Shown here piece after piece: positions 34,654 to 43,690 of a DNA stretch of 48,313 nucleotides; the first letter of the stretch is position 1; every line of letters starts with the position of its first letter. A program made the translations under genes and the position numbers. Source of the DNA: an uncultured Pseudomonadota bacterium (GTDB lineage: Bacteria; Myxococcota_A; UBA9160; PR03); the NCBI GenBank assembly GCA_900696485.1, contig CAADGG010000054.1, forward strand, positions 1-48,313. The letters run 5' to 3'. Below the pieces are notes generated by a model. That model saw only the letters and a program-made list of their open reading frames with translations, did no database searches and was not told the origin of the DNA.

Positions 34654-35856
34654 ATGCAGGCGCCGCTGGCAGGGATTCGGGTCGTCGAAATCGCGCACTA
34701 CGTGGCTGTGCCGGCGGCTGGCGCGCTGCTCGCGGACCTCGGTGCCGACGTGATCAAGGTCGAGCTGCCGCCGAAGGGGGAACTCTATCGTCGCGGGCGG
34801 CCGCAGTACTCGGGGTACGCGAGCGAGTTTCCCGAAGGCCCCGGGTTCCATCTGGACAATCGCGGCAAGCGTTCGCTGCTGCTCGATCTGAACCAGGCCG
34901 CTGCGCGCGACGCATTGCTGCGCCTGATCGACACCGCGGACATCGTGACGACGAATCTGCTGCCGGGTCGGCGTCTTCGCTACGGGCTCGATCACGCGTC
35001 GCTGCTGGCCCGCAAGCCGAGCCTGATCGTTGCGGCCGTGAGCGGCTACGGCGGCGGCGGCGAGGAAGCCGATCGTCCCGCGTTCGACTATGCAGCGTAC
35101 TGGGCGCGTGCGGGCATGATGGATCTGATGCGCGACGAGGGGATCCCGCCCTCGATGCTGCGCCCTGGCGTCGGCGATCATGCGGCGGCCTCGAACCTGG
35201 TCGTAGGCATCCTCGCGGCGCTGCGGATGCGCGATGCCACCGGGCAGGGTCGCTACGTCGAGGTGTCGCTGCTGCAGACGGGTCTTTTCATCCTCGGCTG
35301 CGATGCGGCGATGGCGCTCGTGACCCGCGAGCCGGTCCGACGCCACGATCGAAAGCAGACCATGAACCCGCTCTGGAACACCTACGAGGTGGCGGACGGG
35401 CGTTGGATCCTGCTGGTGATGATCGATCCGACACTCTACTGGCCGCGCCTGTGCACGGCGCTCGAGCGGCCAGATCTGCTCGACGATGCGCGCTTCGCCG
35501 AGCCGTTCGCGCGCGCACAGAACTCGGCGGCGTTGATCGCCGAACTCGAACGTGAGTTCGCCCGCCACGCGCTCGAGGCATGGCGTCCGCGCCTCGATGC
35601 GGCCGGCTTGATCTGGTCTTCGGTCCAGCGGCTCGAGGAGGTGCTCGACGATCCGCAGGCCCGTGCGATGGGCTACTTCCGCACGCTCGAGCACGCCCGC
35701 CACGGTCCCTTCGAGACCCTCGCGCCGCCGTTCTCGCTCGAAGGCGTCCCGCTCGGCGCGGCGCGTGCCTGCTCCGACGTCGATGCCGACGCCGAAGCCA
35801 TCCTCCGCGAAGCCGGCCTCGACCCCGCCGAGATCGCTCGCCTCAAGCCCGGCTGA
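34654..35856 (+). CDS. CaiB/BaiF family CoA transferase (second copy)
   Basis: 400 residues. AHYVAVPAAGALLADLGADVIKVE gives the family opening, followed by DNRGKRSLLLDL and TNLLPGRRLRYGLD; the catalytic Asp is in GVGDHAAASNL. It is only distantly similar to the first copy (29846-31063) and probably uses another substrate. ATG at 34654 is preceded by GGAGG at eight bases; a GTG at 34648 is too near that site. The TGA ends at 35856, immediately beside hairpin copy 4. Confidence 0.92.
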   Translation: MQAPLAGIRVVEIAHYVAVPAAGALLADLGADVIKVELPPKGELYRRGRPQYSGYASEFPEGPGFHLDNRGKRSLLLDLNQAAARDALLRLIDTADIVTTNLLPGRRLRYGLDHASLLARKPSLIVAAVSGYGGGGEEADRPAFDYAAYWARAGMMDLMRDEGIPPSMLRPGVGDHAAASNLVVGILAALRMRDATGQGRYVEVSLLQTGLFILGCDAAMALVTREPVRRHDRKQTMNPLWNTYEVADGRWILLVMIDPTLYWPRLCTALERPDLLDDARFAEPFARAQNSAALIAELEREFARHALEAWRPRLDAAGLIWSSVQRLEEVLDDPQARAMGYFRTLEHARHGPFETLAPPFSLEGVPLGAARACSDVDADAEAILREAGLDPAEIARLKPG

Positions 35857-35952
35857 CCCGCGTCAAGAAAGGGGTCGGGTTGGATCCGTCAACTTTTCCC
35901 CCTCTCGGGGGAAAAGTTGACGGATCCAACCCGACCCCTTTCTTGACGCGGG
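35857..35952. repeat. Perfect palindromic hairpin repeat, copy 4 (variant)
   Basis: Arms of 46 bases (35857-35902 and 35907-35952) are perfect complements around TCTC. Compared with copies 1-3, the arm has TGGATCCG instead of TGGATTCG and the opposite arm has the matching CGGATCCA; the tip is also longer (CCCCC-TCTC-GGGGG in place of CC-TTT-GG). Both differences are compensated. It starts one base after the stop of the CoA transferase gene; on the other strand the frame of the CCA-adding enzyme runs into it and ends at its TGA (35889-35891). Confidence 0.95.
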
Positions 35953-37163
35953 GTGCGGGCCCAGGTGTGGAGCCGGGTGCGGAGGGCCTCGGGGGTGTTG
36001 CAGGTCGGATCCTCGAGGACGCACTCGGCGAGGTAGGCGAGGGCCTCGCCGACCGCGGGGCCGGGCGCGAGCCCGAGCTCCGTCATCACGGCCCGCCCGT
36101 CGAGCGCAAGGTCGGTCCGGTGCAGCGCGAGGGCCCCCGCGCGCTGGATCCGCTCGATCCGCTCGGCCAGCGCCTCGACAGCCGCGCGATCGCGGGCGGC
36201 CGCGGCGGGATCGCGCGCCGCGAGGGCGGTGAGTTCGGCGCGGCGCAGCGCGAGCAGTCCCGAAACCCCGTCATCCCCGACCCGCGCGAGCAGACGTCGC
36301 AGATCCGCGTCCCCGCGAAGCGGCTGGGCATCGAGCGGATGGCGCAGCAGGAGCTGCGCGATCTCCCGGCTGCGGCGATGGCCGAAACGCAGCGCCGCGA
36401 GGATCGCTTCGACCCGCGTTCCGCGCAGCCAGCCCGCGAGGCGCAGCTCGAGGACCGGCGGGAGCGCTGCGACGACGGCCGGGGCGTCGTCGCGGGCGCC
36501 CGGCGCCAGCTCGGTCTCGAGGCGGGTCTCGCGCAGCAAGCGCAGTCCGGCGGCGACGCCCGGTGCGAGCAGCAACTGCCCGAGCTCGTGCCGGACGCGT
36601 TCCCGAGCGACACGGCGAAGTGTCAGACGCGCCTCGGCCATGGCCGGCAGGAGGTCCGGCTCCGGGACGAGGCCGAGCGTCGCGACGAGCCGCGCGGCGC
36701 GCAGCGCGCGCAGAGGGTCTTCTGTGAAGCGAGCCTGGGCACTGCCGACCGCCCGCAGCCGGTCGGCCGCCAGGTCCCGGGCCCCGTCGAACGGATCCAC
36801 CCAGCGATCGGTGGCCGGCTCCCAGGCGATGGCGTTGATCGTGAAGTCGCGATGGGCCAGGTCCTCTTCGAGACGGGGGCCCGCGCGGAAGGTCGTCACA
36901 TCGATGGGTCGCGTGCCGCTCGGGATCATCACCGTCCCGTGTCGGAGACCGGTCGGAATGGCGCGCGGAAACAGTGTCAGCACACGCTCGGGAGGCGCCT
37001 GCGTCGCGACATCGAAGTCCGTCACCGGAACGCCACGCAGCAGGTCGCGCACGCACCCGCCGACGAGGACGGCCTCGAAGCCGGCGTCGTGCAGCGTCGC
37101 GAGGACGGTGCGCACGGCCGGCGGCAAGGCAGAGGGGGCAGGGCGTTCGAGTGTGCGGGGCAT
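35889..37163 (-). CDS. cca: CCA-adding enzyme / poly(A) polymerase family nucleotidyltransferase
   Basis: 424 residues. Class II nucleotidyltransferase with LVGGCVRDLLRG near residue 33, the catalytic VTDFDVATQA (DxD), RPIDVTTFR, HRDFTINAIAW and RFTEDPLRALRAARL. It adds CCA to tRNA 3' ends, or A tails to RNA; sequence alone does not separate the two. The last 20 or so residues (RQERGRVGSVNFSPERGKS) are encoded by hairpin copy 4, which also supplies the stop codon. The genuine C-terminus was therefore altered by insertion of the repeat. ATG at 37163. Confidence 0.9.
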   Translation of the reverse strand: MPRTLERPAPSALPPAVRTVLATLHDAGFEAVLVGGCVRDLLRGVPVTDFDVATQAPPERVLTLFPRAIPTGLRHGTVMIPSGTRPIDVTTFRAGPRLEEDLAHRDFTINAIAWEPATDRWVDPFDGARDLAADRLRAVGSAQARFTEDPLRALRAARLVATLGLVPEPDLLPAMAEARLTLRRVARERVRHELGQLLLAPGVAAGLRLLRETRLETELAPGARDDAPAVVAALPPVLELRLAGWLRGTRVEAILAALRFGHRRSREIAQLLLRHPLDAQPLRGDADLRRLLARVGDDGVSGLLALRRAELTALAARDPAAAARDRAAVEALAERIERIQRAGALALHRTDLALDGRAVMTELGLAPGPAVGEALAYLAECVLEDPTCNTPEALRTRLHTWARTPRQERGRVGSVNFSPERGKS

Positions 37164-37228
37164 CCCGGCAGCGTACCGCTCGGGCCCGGGCTATTCTGCG
37201 GCGTCCGCGTCCGGGTCGGAGGAGATCG

Positions 37229-37918
37229 ATGGCGAAGCACGGCGGTCGCGAGATCCAGTTCCGCAGCGGCGAAGAGCCCGTGCGAGGCTATCTCGCCACG
37301 CCGGGCAGCGGTCACGGGCCCGGCGTGCTGGTGCTCCAGGAATGGTGGGGGCTGGTTCCGCATGTGCGGGATGTCTGCGATCGCTTCGCGCGGGAGGGCT
37401 TCGTCGCGCTGGCCCCGGATCTGTATCGCGGCGAGACCGCCAGCGATCCCGACGCCGCCTCCCGGCTGATGATGGACCTCGAGATCCCGCGCGCCGCTCG
37501 CGATCTGGATGCCGCGGTGAAGGCGCTGCTCGACGAGCCCGCCACCGACGGACCCAAAGTCGGTGTCGTGGGATTCTGCATGGGCGGGCAGTTGGCGTTG
37601 TTCGCCGCGTGTCGCAACCCGTCGCTGGGCGCCGTCGTGAACTTCTATGGCATCCACCCGAACGTGACGCTCGATCTCGAGCCCCTGCAGGCGTCCGTGC
37701 TCGGGATCTTCGCGGAGCGGGACCGCTTCGTTCCGCCCGAGAAGGCGCAGAAGCTCGAGAAGGATCTGCGCGCCGCCGGCAAGCGCGCGGTCTGCGAGAT
37801 CTATTCCGGCGTCGATCACGCGTTCTTCAACGACACGCGCCCGGATGTCTACGATGCCTCCGCCGCGGCCCGCGCCTGGTCCGAGACGCTGGGCTTCCTG
37901 CGCGCGGAACTGCGCTGA
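37229..37918 (+). CDS. Dienelactone hydrolase family protein
   Basis: 229 residues, alpha/beta hydrolase fold. Catalytic triad: Cys in VVGFCMGGQLAL near residue 117, Asp in FAERDRFVPP near 165, and His in YSGVDHAFFN near 197. EWWGLVPHVRDVCDRFAREG is the family's signature helix. Enzymes of this group cleave lactones or esters in aromatic degradation and elsewhere. ATG at 37229 with GGAGGA. It is followed after eight bases by an acyltransferase, itself coupled to a metal exporter, so the three are one transcription unit, divergent from cca. Confidence 0.93.
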   Translation: MAKHGGREIQFRSGEEPVRGYLATPGSGHGPGVLVLQEWWGLVPHVRDVCDRFAREGFVALAPDLYRGETASDPDAASRLMMDLEIPRAARDLDAAVKALLDEPATDGPKVGVVGFCMGGQLALFAACRNPSLGAVVNFYGIHPNVTLDLEPLQASVLGIFAERDRFVPPEKAQKLEKDLRAAGKRAVCEIYSGVDHAFFNDTRPDVYDASAAARAWSETLGFLRAELR

Positions 37919-37926
37919 CCGAGGCG

Positions 37927-38874
37927 ATGGCGCGGACCGACGAGGCGATGGGCCCGAGCAGGTCGCGGCCTTCCGCCGAACGAGCGCTGGTCCGCAGTGG
38001 CCGCCCCGAGCCTCCGCCTCCGCGCTTCACGCTGCCGCGGCTGCGCCCGCTCGCCGCCCTGCGCGAAGAGCTCGAAGAGCGCCTGACCGCGCTCCCGACC
38101 CGGCTCAACGAGTACGGCGTCGATCCCTTCGGTTTCGACCCGCACTACGCCGCGCCGTTCCTGCTGCCGGCGGCGCTGCTGTACCGCTATTGGTTCCGTG
38201 TCGAGACCGACGGCGTGGAGCAGGTGCCGGCCGGCCGCGTCCTGCTGGTCGCAAATCACGCCGGCAACACCTTCGCCTACGACGGAGTCATGCTCGGTAT
38301 GGCGATGCTGCTCGAAGGACGCCCGCCGCGCGTCGTCCGCGCCATGGTCGAGTACTACCTGCCGACGATCCCGTTCTTCGCGACCTTCCTGCATCGGATG
38401 GGTTCCGTCGTCGGCACGCCCGAGAACTGCCTCCAACTGCTCGAGCGCGAGGAAGCCATCATGGTGTTCCCGGAAGGGGAGCGCGGCTTCGTGAAACCCT
38501 ACGCCCAGCGCTATCGCTTGCAGCGCTTCGGTCTCGGCTTCCTGCGTCTGGCCCTCGAGACCGACACCCCCATCGTCCCGGTCGGTATCGTCGGCGCCGA
38601 GGAGCAGTCGCCGGGGCTGCGGCGCTCGCGCGGGCTCGGACGGCTGATCGGCGCACCCGTCGCGCCGATCACGTGGACGTTCCCGTGGCTCGGCCCGGCC
38701 GGCATGCTGCCGCTGCCGGTGAAGTTCCGGCTGCGCTTCGGCACGCCGCTCCGATTCGAGGGAGATCCCAGCGACGAGGACGCGCAGATCGAGCGCAAGG
38801 TCGAGGTCGTGAAGGACGCCATCCGCCGCCTGATCGCCGAGGGCCTGGAAGCCCGGCGCGGCTGGTTCCGATGA
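37927..38874 (+). CDS. PlsC-like lysophospholipid acyltransferase with a variant HX4D motif
   Basis: 315 residues. LLVANHAGNTFAYDG occupies the place of the NHxxxxD motif; the His is kept but Asp is at +8, not +5. The downstream FPEGERG is intact and typical, and PIVPVGIVGAEEQ follows. It should acylate a glycerophospholipid or similar alcohol at the inner membrane; the altered first motif casts some doubt on substrate type. ATG at 37927 is taken, with an alternative in-frame ATG at 37948. It overlaps the next gene by ATGA. Confidence 0.84.
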   Translation: MARTDEAMGPSRSRPSAERALVRSGRPEPPPPRFTLPRLRPLAALREELEERLTALPTRLNEYGVDPFGFDPHYAAPFLLPAALLYRYWFRVETDGVEQVPAGRVLLVANHAGNTFAYDGVMLGMAMLLEGRPPRVVRAMVEYYLPTIPFFATFLHRMGSVVGTPENCLQLLEREEAIMVFPEGERGFVKPYAQRYRLQRFGLGFLRLALETDTPIVPVGIVGAEEQSPGLRRSRGLGRLIGAPVAPITWTFPWLGPAGMLPLPVKFRLRFGTPLRFEGDPSDEDAQIERKVEVVKDAIRRLIAEGLEARRGWFR

Positions 38875-39797
38875 GCGCGCACGCACACCCGCACGCGGGC
38901 CACCGGCACGACGGCGATCGGGATCTGCGCGCCGGAGACCGGCGCGCGCTGCGGATCGCGCTCGCGATCACCGTCACGTTCCTGCTCGTCGAAGCGATCG
39001 GCGGTTTCCTCAGCGGCAGCCTCGCCCTGCTGGCGGATGCCGGACACATGGCGACCGACGCGCTCGGTCTGGGACTCGCGCTGTTCGCCGCCCGGCTGGC
39101 GGAACGCGAGCCGACGCCCGGCAAGAGCTACGGTCACCGCCGCGCCGAAGTCCTCGCGGCGCTCGGCAACGGCGTGCTGCTCGGCGCCGTCGCGCTGCAG
39201 GTGGCGTTCGAAGCGGTCGGACGCCTCGGCGCACCGCATCCTGTCGCGGGTCCACTGATGCTCGGGGTCGCCGCCGCCGGGCTGGTTGCGAACCTCGCCG
39301 CGGCTGCCGTGCTCGCGCGCGTCGGGAGCCGCGGCCTCAACGTGCGCGCGGCGCTGCTGCACGTGCTCGGCGACGCGCTCGGCTCGGTCGGCGCGATCCT
39401 CGCCGCCGTCGCGATCCTCTGGCTCGGCTGGCTGTGGGCCGATCCCGCCGTCGCGATCGCGATCGTGCTGCTGATCCTGGTCTCGGCCGTGCGCCTGGTG
39501 CGCGAGTCGCTGGACGTGTTGATGGAGGGGACCCCTCCGCACGTCGACGTCGATGCGCTGCTGGCGGCGATTCGCGCAGTGCCCGGCGTGCTCGACGTGC
39601 ACGACCTCCACGTCTGGACGTTGACCTCCGGGTACCACGCGCTGTCGGCCCATGTCGACGTGTCGCCCGGCGCCGATCTGCACGCCGTGCTGCACATCCT
39701 CTCGGACCTCGCGCAGCAGCGCTTCGCGATCGCGCATACGACGTTCCAGCTCGAGCACGCCGAGCCGCTGCTGCAGATCGACGGCATCGCGCGCTGA
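38871..39797 (+). CDS. Cation diffusion facilitator (CzcD/ZitB-type) metal exporter
   Basis: 308 residues. A His-rich N-terminus (AHAHPHAGHRH) is followed by six transmembrane helices. The two HxxxD zinc-binding sites are visible, DAGHMATDALG in helix 2 and LLHVLGDALGS in helix 5, and a C-terminal cytoplasmic domain with DVHDLHVWTLTSG. It exports Zn2+, Co2+ or Cd2+ in exchange for protons. Coupled by ATGA to the acyltransferase gene, which is unusual company for a metal exporter. Confidence 0.92.
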   Translation: MSAHAHPHAGHRHDGDRDLRAGDRRALRIALAITVTFLLVEAIGGFLSGSLALLADAGHMATDALGLGLALFAARLAEREPTPGKSYGHRRAEVLAALGNGVLLGAVALQVAFEAVGRLGAPHPVAGPLMLGVAAAGLVANLAAAAVLARVGSRGLNVRAALLHVLGDALGSVGAILAAVAILWLGWLWADPAVAIAIVLLILVSAVRLVRESLDVLMEGTPPHVDVDALLAAIRAVPGVLDVHDLHVWTLTSGYHALSAHVDVSPGADLHAVLHILSDLAQQRFAIAHTTFQLEHAEPLLQIDGIAR

Positions 39798-39860
39798 CCG
39801 GCAGCGGCGCCGCGTCCCCGCCCCGAGCCGAGCAGGCGCGTCGCTGGAGTGCGCCGGGAC

Positions 39861-40658
39861 TCAGCGCTCGACCGGCAGGCCTCGGGCGAACAGCGGCTGC
39901 AGGTCCGGGCCCTGGCGCAGCGTGTGTCCGCCGTCGACGCCGATCACCTGCCCGCTGATCCAGGACGCTTCGTCGGAGAGCAGGAAAGCCGTCAGGGCCG
40001 CGACGTCCTCCGGGGTTCCGAGGCGGCCGACCGGAATCCGGCGCAGGTACTCCTCGGTGACCTCCGGGTTGGCGACCATCGCCTGCGTCAGCTCCGTCGG
40101 CACGAGCCCCGGCATCACGGCGTTCACGCGGATGCCGTGCTCGCCGAGATCGTCGGCCGCGCAGCGCGTCAGCATGTTGACGCCGGCCTTCGACGTGCAG
40201 TACGCGCTCATCCAGCGGTGTGTCAGCGCGCCGGCGATCGACGAGATGTTCACGATCGCGCCGCCCCCCGCCGCCTTCAGGGCCTGGGCTTCGGCGCGCA
40301 GGCAGCGGTAGACGCCGGTCAAGTTGGTGTCGAGCAGCGCCTCGAAGTCCGGCACGGGGCCGTTCAGCACGCTACCGATGTTGCCGATGCCGGCCGCGTT
40401 CACCGCGAGCCGGAGCGGACCGAGGCGTTCGACCGCCGCGTCCACGGCCGCGCGGACGGACTCGTCGTTTCGGACATCGCAGTGGATCGCGCTCGCGGCG
40501 GGTCCGAGCGTCTGGACGGCGCGTGCGAGCACCTCGTCGCGGCGGCCGGCGATCAGCACGCGCGCCCCGCTGGCGACGAGCACGCGGGCGCACGCGAGGC
40601 CGATCCCCGTGCCGCCGCCGCTGACGAATGCCACCTGGCCCGCGAAGCGCTCGCTCAT
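39861..40658 (-). CDS. Short-chain dehydrogenase/reductase
   Basis: 265 residues. Cofactor motif SGGGTGIGLA near residues 13-22, CDVRND, NAAGIGN, the serine in NISSIAG, and the catalytic YCTSKAG; the end WISGQVIGVDGG is classical. It is a FabG-type oxidoreductase; the substrate cannot be assigned. ATG at 40658 with GGAG upstream. It faces a 190-base gap shared with the divergent MMPL gene and converges on the metal exporter. Confidence 0.9.
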   Translation of the reverse strand: MSERFAGQVAFVSGGGTGIGLACARVLVASGARVLIAGRRDEVLARAVQTLGPAASAIHCDVRNDESVRAAVDAAVERLGPLRLAVNAAGIGNIGSVLNGPVPDFEALLDTNLTGVYRCLRAEAQALKAAGGGAIVNISSIAGALTHRWMSAYCTSKAGVNMLTRCAADDLGEHGIRVNAVMPGLVPTELTQAMVANPEVTEEYLRRIPVGRLGTPEDVAALTAFLLSDEASWISGQVIGVDGGHTLRQGPDLQPLFARGLPVER

Positions 40659-40846
40659 CGTCGGCTCCCCGGCGGCAGGATCGCGAGGTCGGGACACGCG
40701 GGCGCGGCGCTCATGGCGGTTCCTTTCGGTCGAGGGCGAAAGCTTGACCCGCCGGCGAAGCCGTGTCGAGGGAGATCTGCGGCCGGCCGTCTCGGACCCG
40801 TGCGCGCGTGGCGGCGAGCCGGAGACGCCGGTATACCTGCCACCCG

Positions 40847-43234
40847 GTGGAACGCATCGCGCGCCTCGTCACGACCTATCCGCGCTCGGTCGTCACGATC
40901 GTGCTGCTGCTGACCTTGCTGCTCGGCAGTGAGCTGCGGCACCTGCGGCTCGAAGTGCGGATCGCGGACGAGGTGCCGCACGATCATCCGTACACCGCCA
41001 TCGATTGGCGGCTCGAGGAGGCGCTCGGGCTCGCGCAGACGTCGATGATCGGATTGACGCCGGCGCACGGCGATGTCTTCACGACCGACACGCTGGCGCG
41101 CATCCGGCGCATCACCGACGCCGTGGAAGCGCTGCCGGGCGTCGTGCCGGGCAGCGTCCTGTCGCTGACGGCACGGGGCGCCAAGGCCATCACGGCCGAC
41201 GGCGACCAGGTGCTGGTCGAACCGCTCGTGCCGGAGGAGATCCCGCAGGATCCGGCCGCGCTCCAGGCGCTGCGCGAGCGCGTCTTCTCGCACCGGATGT
41301 ACGTCGGGACGCTCGTTGCGGCCGATGCGTCCGGCGCGATGATCCTCGCGGATTTCGGCGACGACGTCTCGGTGCGCGAGGTCACCGCGAACCTCGAGGC
41401 GATCGCCGCCGCCGAACGGACGCCGGGCGTCGAGCTGTGGGTCGGCGGGCAGGCGCCGGCGCTGGCGGCGCTGAACGAGGCGACCTACGGCATCGTGCCG
41501 CTCGTCGGGCTCGCGCTGCTGGTGATCGCGCTCGTCCACTACGAAGCGTTTCGCACGCTGCAGGCAGTTTTTTTGCCGCTCGTCACCGCCGGGCTCTCGG
41601 TGATCTGGGCGATGGGGATCACGTCGGCGGCCGGCTTCCACCTGACGCCGTGGACGGCCGTCACCGCGGTGCTGATCCTGTCGGTCGCCGCTGGGCACGC
41701 CGTCCAGATCCTGAAGCGCTACTACGAATGCTTCCACGAGCTCGGCGACAACCGCGCCGCCGTGCATCTGTCGCTGGTGCGGATCGGACCGGTGATGGCG
41801 ATTGCCGTCGGCATCGCCGCGGCGGGGTTCGCGTCGCTCGCGAGTTTCGGGATCCCGTCCGTGCGTGACTTCGGGTTGATGGCCGCGTTCGGCATCCTCG
41901 CGACGCTGGTGCTGGAGCTCACGTTCATCCCGGCCGTCCGGACGCTGCTGCGCGCACCGCGCTCCGCCGAGGCGGTCCGGGAGCGCAGCCATCGCCGGCT
42001 CGATCTCGCGCTGGACCTGCTGGTGCGAGCCGTCCTCGCGCGACCCGCCTCGGTGCTGGCCGTCGTGATCGCCGTCGCCGTCGTCTGCGGCCTCGGCGTG
42101 ACCCGCGTCGAGGTCAACACCGCATTCCGCTCGTGGTTCGCCGCCGACGAGCCGGTGATCGCCGCCGACGCCGCGATCCGCGAGCGGCTGACCGGCACCT
42201 CGACGATCCGGATCCTGATCGAGGCCGACGAGCCCGATGGCTTGCTCGATCCGCAGGTGCTGTCCGGGATCGCCGAGCTGGAGGCCCGGATCCGCGAGGA
42301 TCCGGCGATCACCGCCACGGTGTCGGTCGCGGACTACGTGCGCATGATGAACCGGGCGATGCGCGGCGGCGACGACGCCGAGCTGCGCATCCCGGACCAA
42401 CGCGCCCTCATCGAGCAGTACCTGTTGTTTTTCGAGCCGCAGGACTTGCAGCGCGTGCTCTCGTCGGACCGCCGCGTCGCGGCGATCCACCTGCTGGCGA
42501 ACGCCGACCGGGTCGCGTGGACCGAGAGCCTGTTCGCACGCGTGCGCGCCGCCGCGCAGGATCGCTTTCCGGCCGGGGTCCGCGTGCGCGCCGGCGGCGG
42601 GGAGCTCGGCCAGGCCGCGGCGCTCAACGACAGCGTCGTCCGCTACAAGATCCAGAACATGGTGCAGATCGGCGCCGTGATCTTCCTGCTGTCGTCGCTG
42701 GTGTTCCGGTCGGCGGGGATCGGCTTGATGGTGCTGGCGCCGCTCGGCGCGGCCGTCCTCGTCAACCTCGGCATGATGGGGTGGATCGGCAGCTGGCTCT
42801 CGTTCGCGACGGCCAGCTACACGGCGATGGGCGTGAGTCTCGGGGCCGACTTCGCCATCTACCTGCTGTTCCGGTTGCGCGAGGAGGCGGCGGTGCGGCC
42901 CTTCGAGGAGGCGGTGGCGGAGGCCATGCGAACCTCCGGCCGGGCGGTTTTCTTCGTCGCGTCGGCGATCGCGGCCGGCAATGCGACGCTGCTCGCGTCG
43001 GACTTCGCGCTGTGGCGCCAGCTCGGCGGCTACGTCGCGCTGATGATGGCGACGAGCTGTGTGACGACGCTGACGATCATCCCGGCGCTCGTGCTGCTGG
43101 TGCGCCCGAAGGTGCTGGCGGGCGCCCGGTCGCCGGGCGCTCGCGAGCCCGGCGCCGGCGCCGCGGCACGAACGGCCGCGCTCGGAGCGGCGCCGGCACG
43201 CGCCCCGGTCCTCCCGCGGACGCTCGAGCGCTGA
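40847..43234 (+). CDS. MMPL/RND family transporter
   Basis: 795 residues. Two repeats, each with a periplasmic loop and about five membrane helices; the repeat signature is clear near residue 655 (SLGADFAIYLLFRLREE). Such transporters export lipids, hopanoids or sterol-like compounds and work without an obligate outer-membrane partner in some branches. No membrane-fusion protein is adjacent. The start is a GTG at 40847 (MERIARLVTTYPRSVV), where the cytosolic helix begins; the longer alternative from 40763 is Arg-rich and unlikely. The 3' half holds a run TTTTTTT near 41569. Confidence 0.88.
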   Translation: MERIARLVTTYPRSVVTIVLLLTLLLGSELRHLRLEVRIADEVPHDHPYTAIDWRLEEALGLAQTSMIGLTPAHGDVFTTDTLARIRRITDAVEALPGVVPGSVLSLTARGAKAITADGDQVLVEPLVPEEIPQDPAALQALRERVFSHRMYVGTLVAADASGAMILADFGDDVSVREVTANLEAIAAAERTPGVELWVGGQAPALAALNEATYGIVPLVGLALLVIALVHYEAFRTLQAVFLPLVTAGLSVIWAMGITSAAGFHLTPWTAVTAVLILSVAAGHAVQILKRYYECFHELGDNRAAVHLSLVRIGPVMAIAVGIAAAGFASLASFGIPSVRDFGLMAAFGILATLVLELTFIPAVRTLLRAPRSAEAVRERSHRRLDLALDLLVRAVLARPASVLAVVIAVAVVCGLGVTRVEVNTAFRSWFAADEPVIAADAAIRERLTGTSTIRILIEADEPDGLLDPQVLSGIAELEARIREDPAITATVSVADYVRMMNRAMRGGDDAELRIPDQRALIEQYLLFFEPQDLQRVLSSDRRVAAIHLLANADRVAWTESLFARVRAAAQDRFPAGVRVRAGGGELGQAAALNDSVVRYKIQNMVQIGAVIFLLSSLVFRSAGIGLMVLAPLGAAVLVNLGMMGWIGSWLSFATASYTAMGVSLGADFAIYLLFRLREEAAVRPFEEAVAEAMRTSGRAVFFVASAIAAGNATLLASDFALWRQLGGYVALMMATSCVTTLTIIPALVLLVRPKVLAGARSPGAREPGAGAAARTAALGAAPARAPVLPRTLER

Positions 43235-43301
43235 GCCGCCAGGCTGCGCACCGGCGCGGCTGTTATCCTCCGCTTCCCGCAAGGCGCCCGCGGATCGGCC
43301 T

Positions 43302-43362
43302 CGAGCCGGTCGAGCCGGTCGAGTCGCTCGTGCCGGTCGTGCCGGGCAGGACGGGCAGGACG
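43302..43362. repeat. Degenerate 9-bp tandem repeat
   Basis: From 43302, units CGAGCCGGT, CGAGCCGGT, CGAGTCGCT, CGTGCCGGT, CGTGCCGGG, CAGGACGGG, CAGGACGG follow each other with nine-base period. The array lies between the MMPL gene and the small membrane protein gene, just upstream of the start at 43374, and is not coding in that frame. Confidence 0.55.
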
Positions 43363-43373
43363 GAAAGGCAGGT

Positions 43374-43679
43374 ATGAAGAACGTCGTCGCACGCCAGGCT
43401 TCCGAGACGACGAACCGACCCGCACGAGCCTCCGCATCCGGCTCGGCCCCGACCCCGGCGCCGCCGTCGGGACTCCGGCGGGCGTACGCCTCCGTGGCCC
43501 GCGAGCTGCGCGAGCATATGTTCGCTTACGGCGTCGTCGCGGTGTTCCTGGCGGCCGGGCCGCTCGCCGTCGCGATGATCTTCCCGGAAGCGTCACCGCT
43601 GCTCGGCCTCGTGGGGGGGCTCGTGTTCGGCGTCTACGCGGCGCTGTGCGCCGTACCGGACAAGTTCTTCGGTTCCTGA
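43374..43679 (+). CDS. Small membrane protein
   Basis: 101 residues. A low-complexity Ala/Pro/Ser-rich N-terminus (residues 10-33) precedes a short helix and two hydrophobic segments near 53-69 and 74-92 (AYGVVAVFLAAGPLAVAMIF; LLGLVGGLVFGVYAALC). No known family. The ATG at 43374 follows GGAAAGGCAGGT. The coding sequence ends 11 bases from the convergent activator gene. Function unknown. Confidence 0.62.
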   Translation: MKNVVARQASETTNRPARASASGSAPTPAPPSGLRRAYASVARELREHMFAYGVVAVFLAAGPLAVAMIFPEASPLLGLVGGLVFGVYAALCAVPDKFFGS

Positions 43680-43690
43680 CTGGCGCGCGC

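Noticed and set aside
9700..35952. Hairpin copies as a dispersed CRISPR or as ordinary rho-independent terminators only
   Set aside because: Copies are thousands of bases apart with no spacers, and the stem of about 39 bp with identical sequence at four loci is far beyond a normal terminator.
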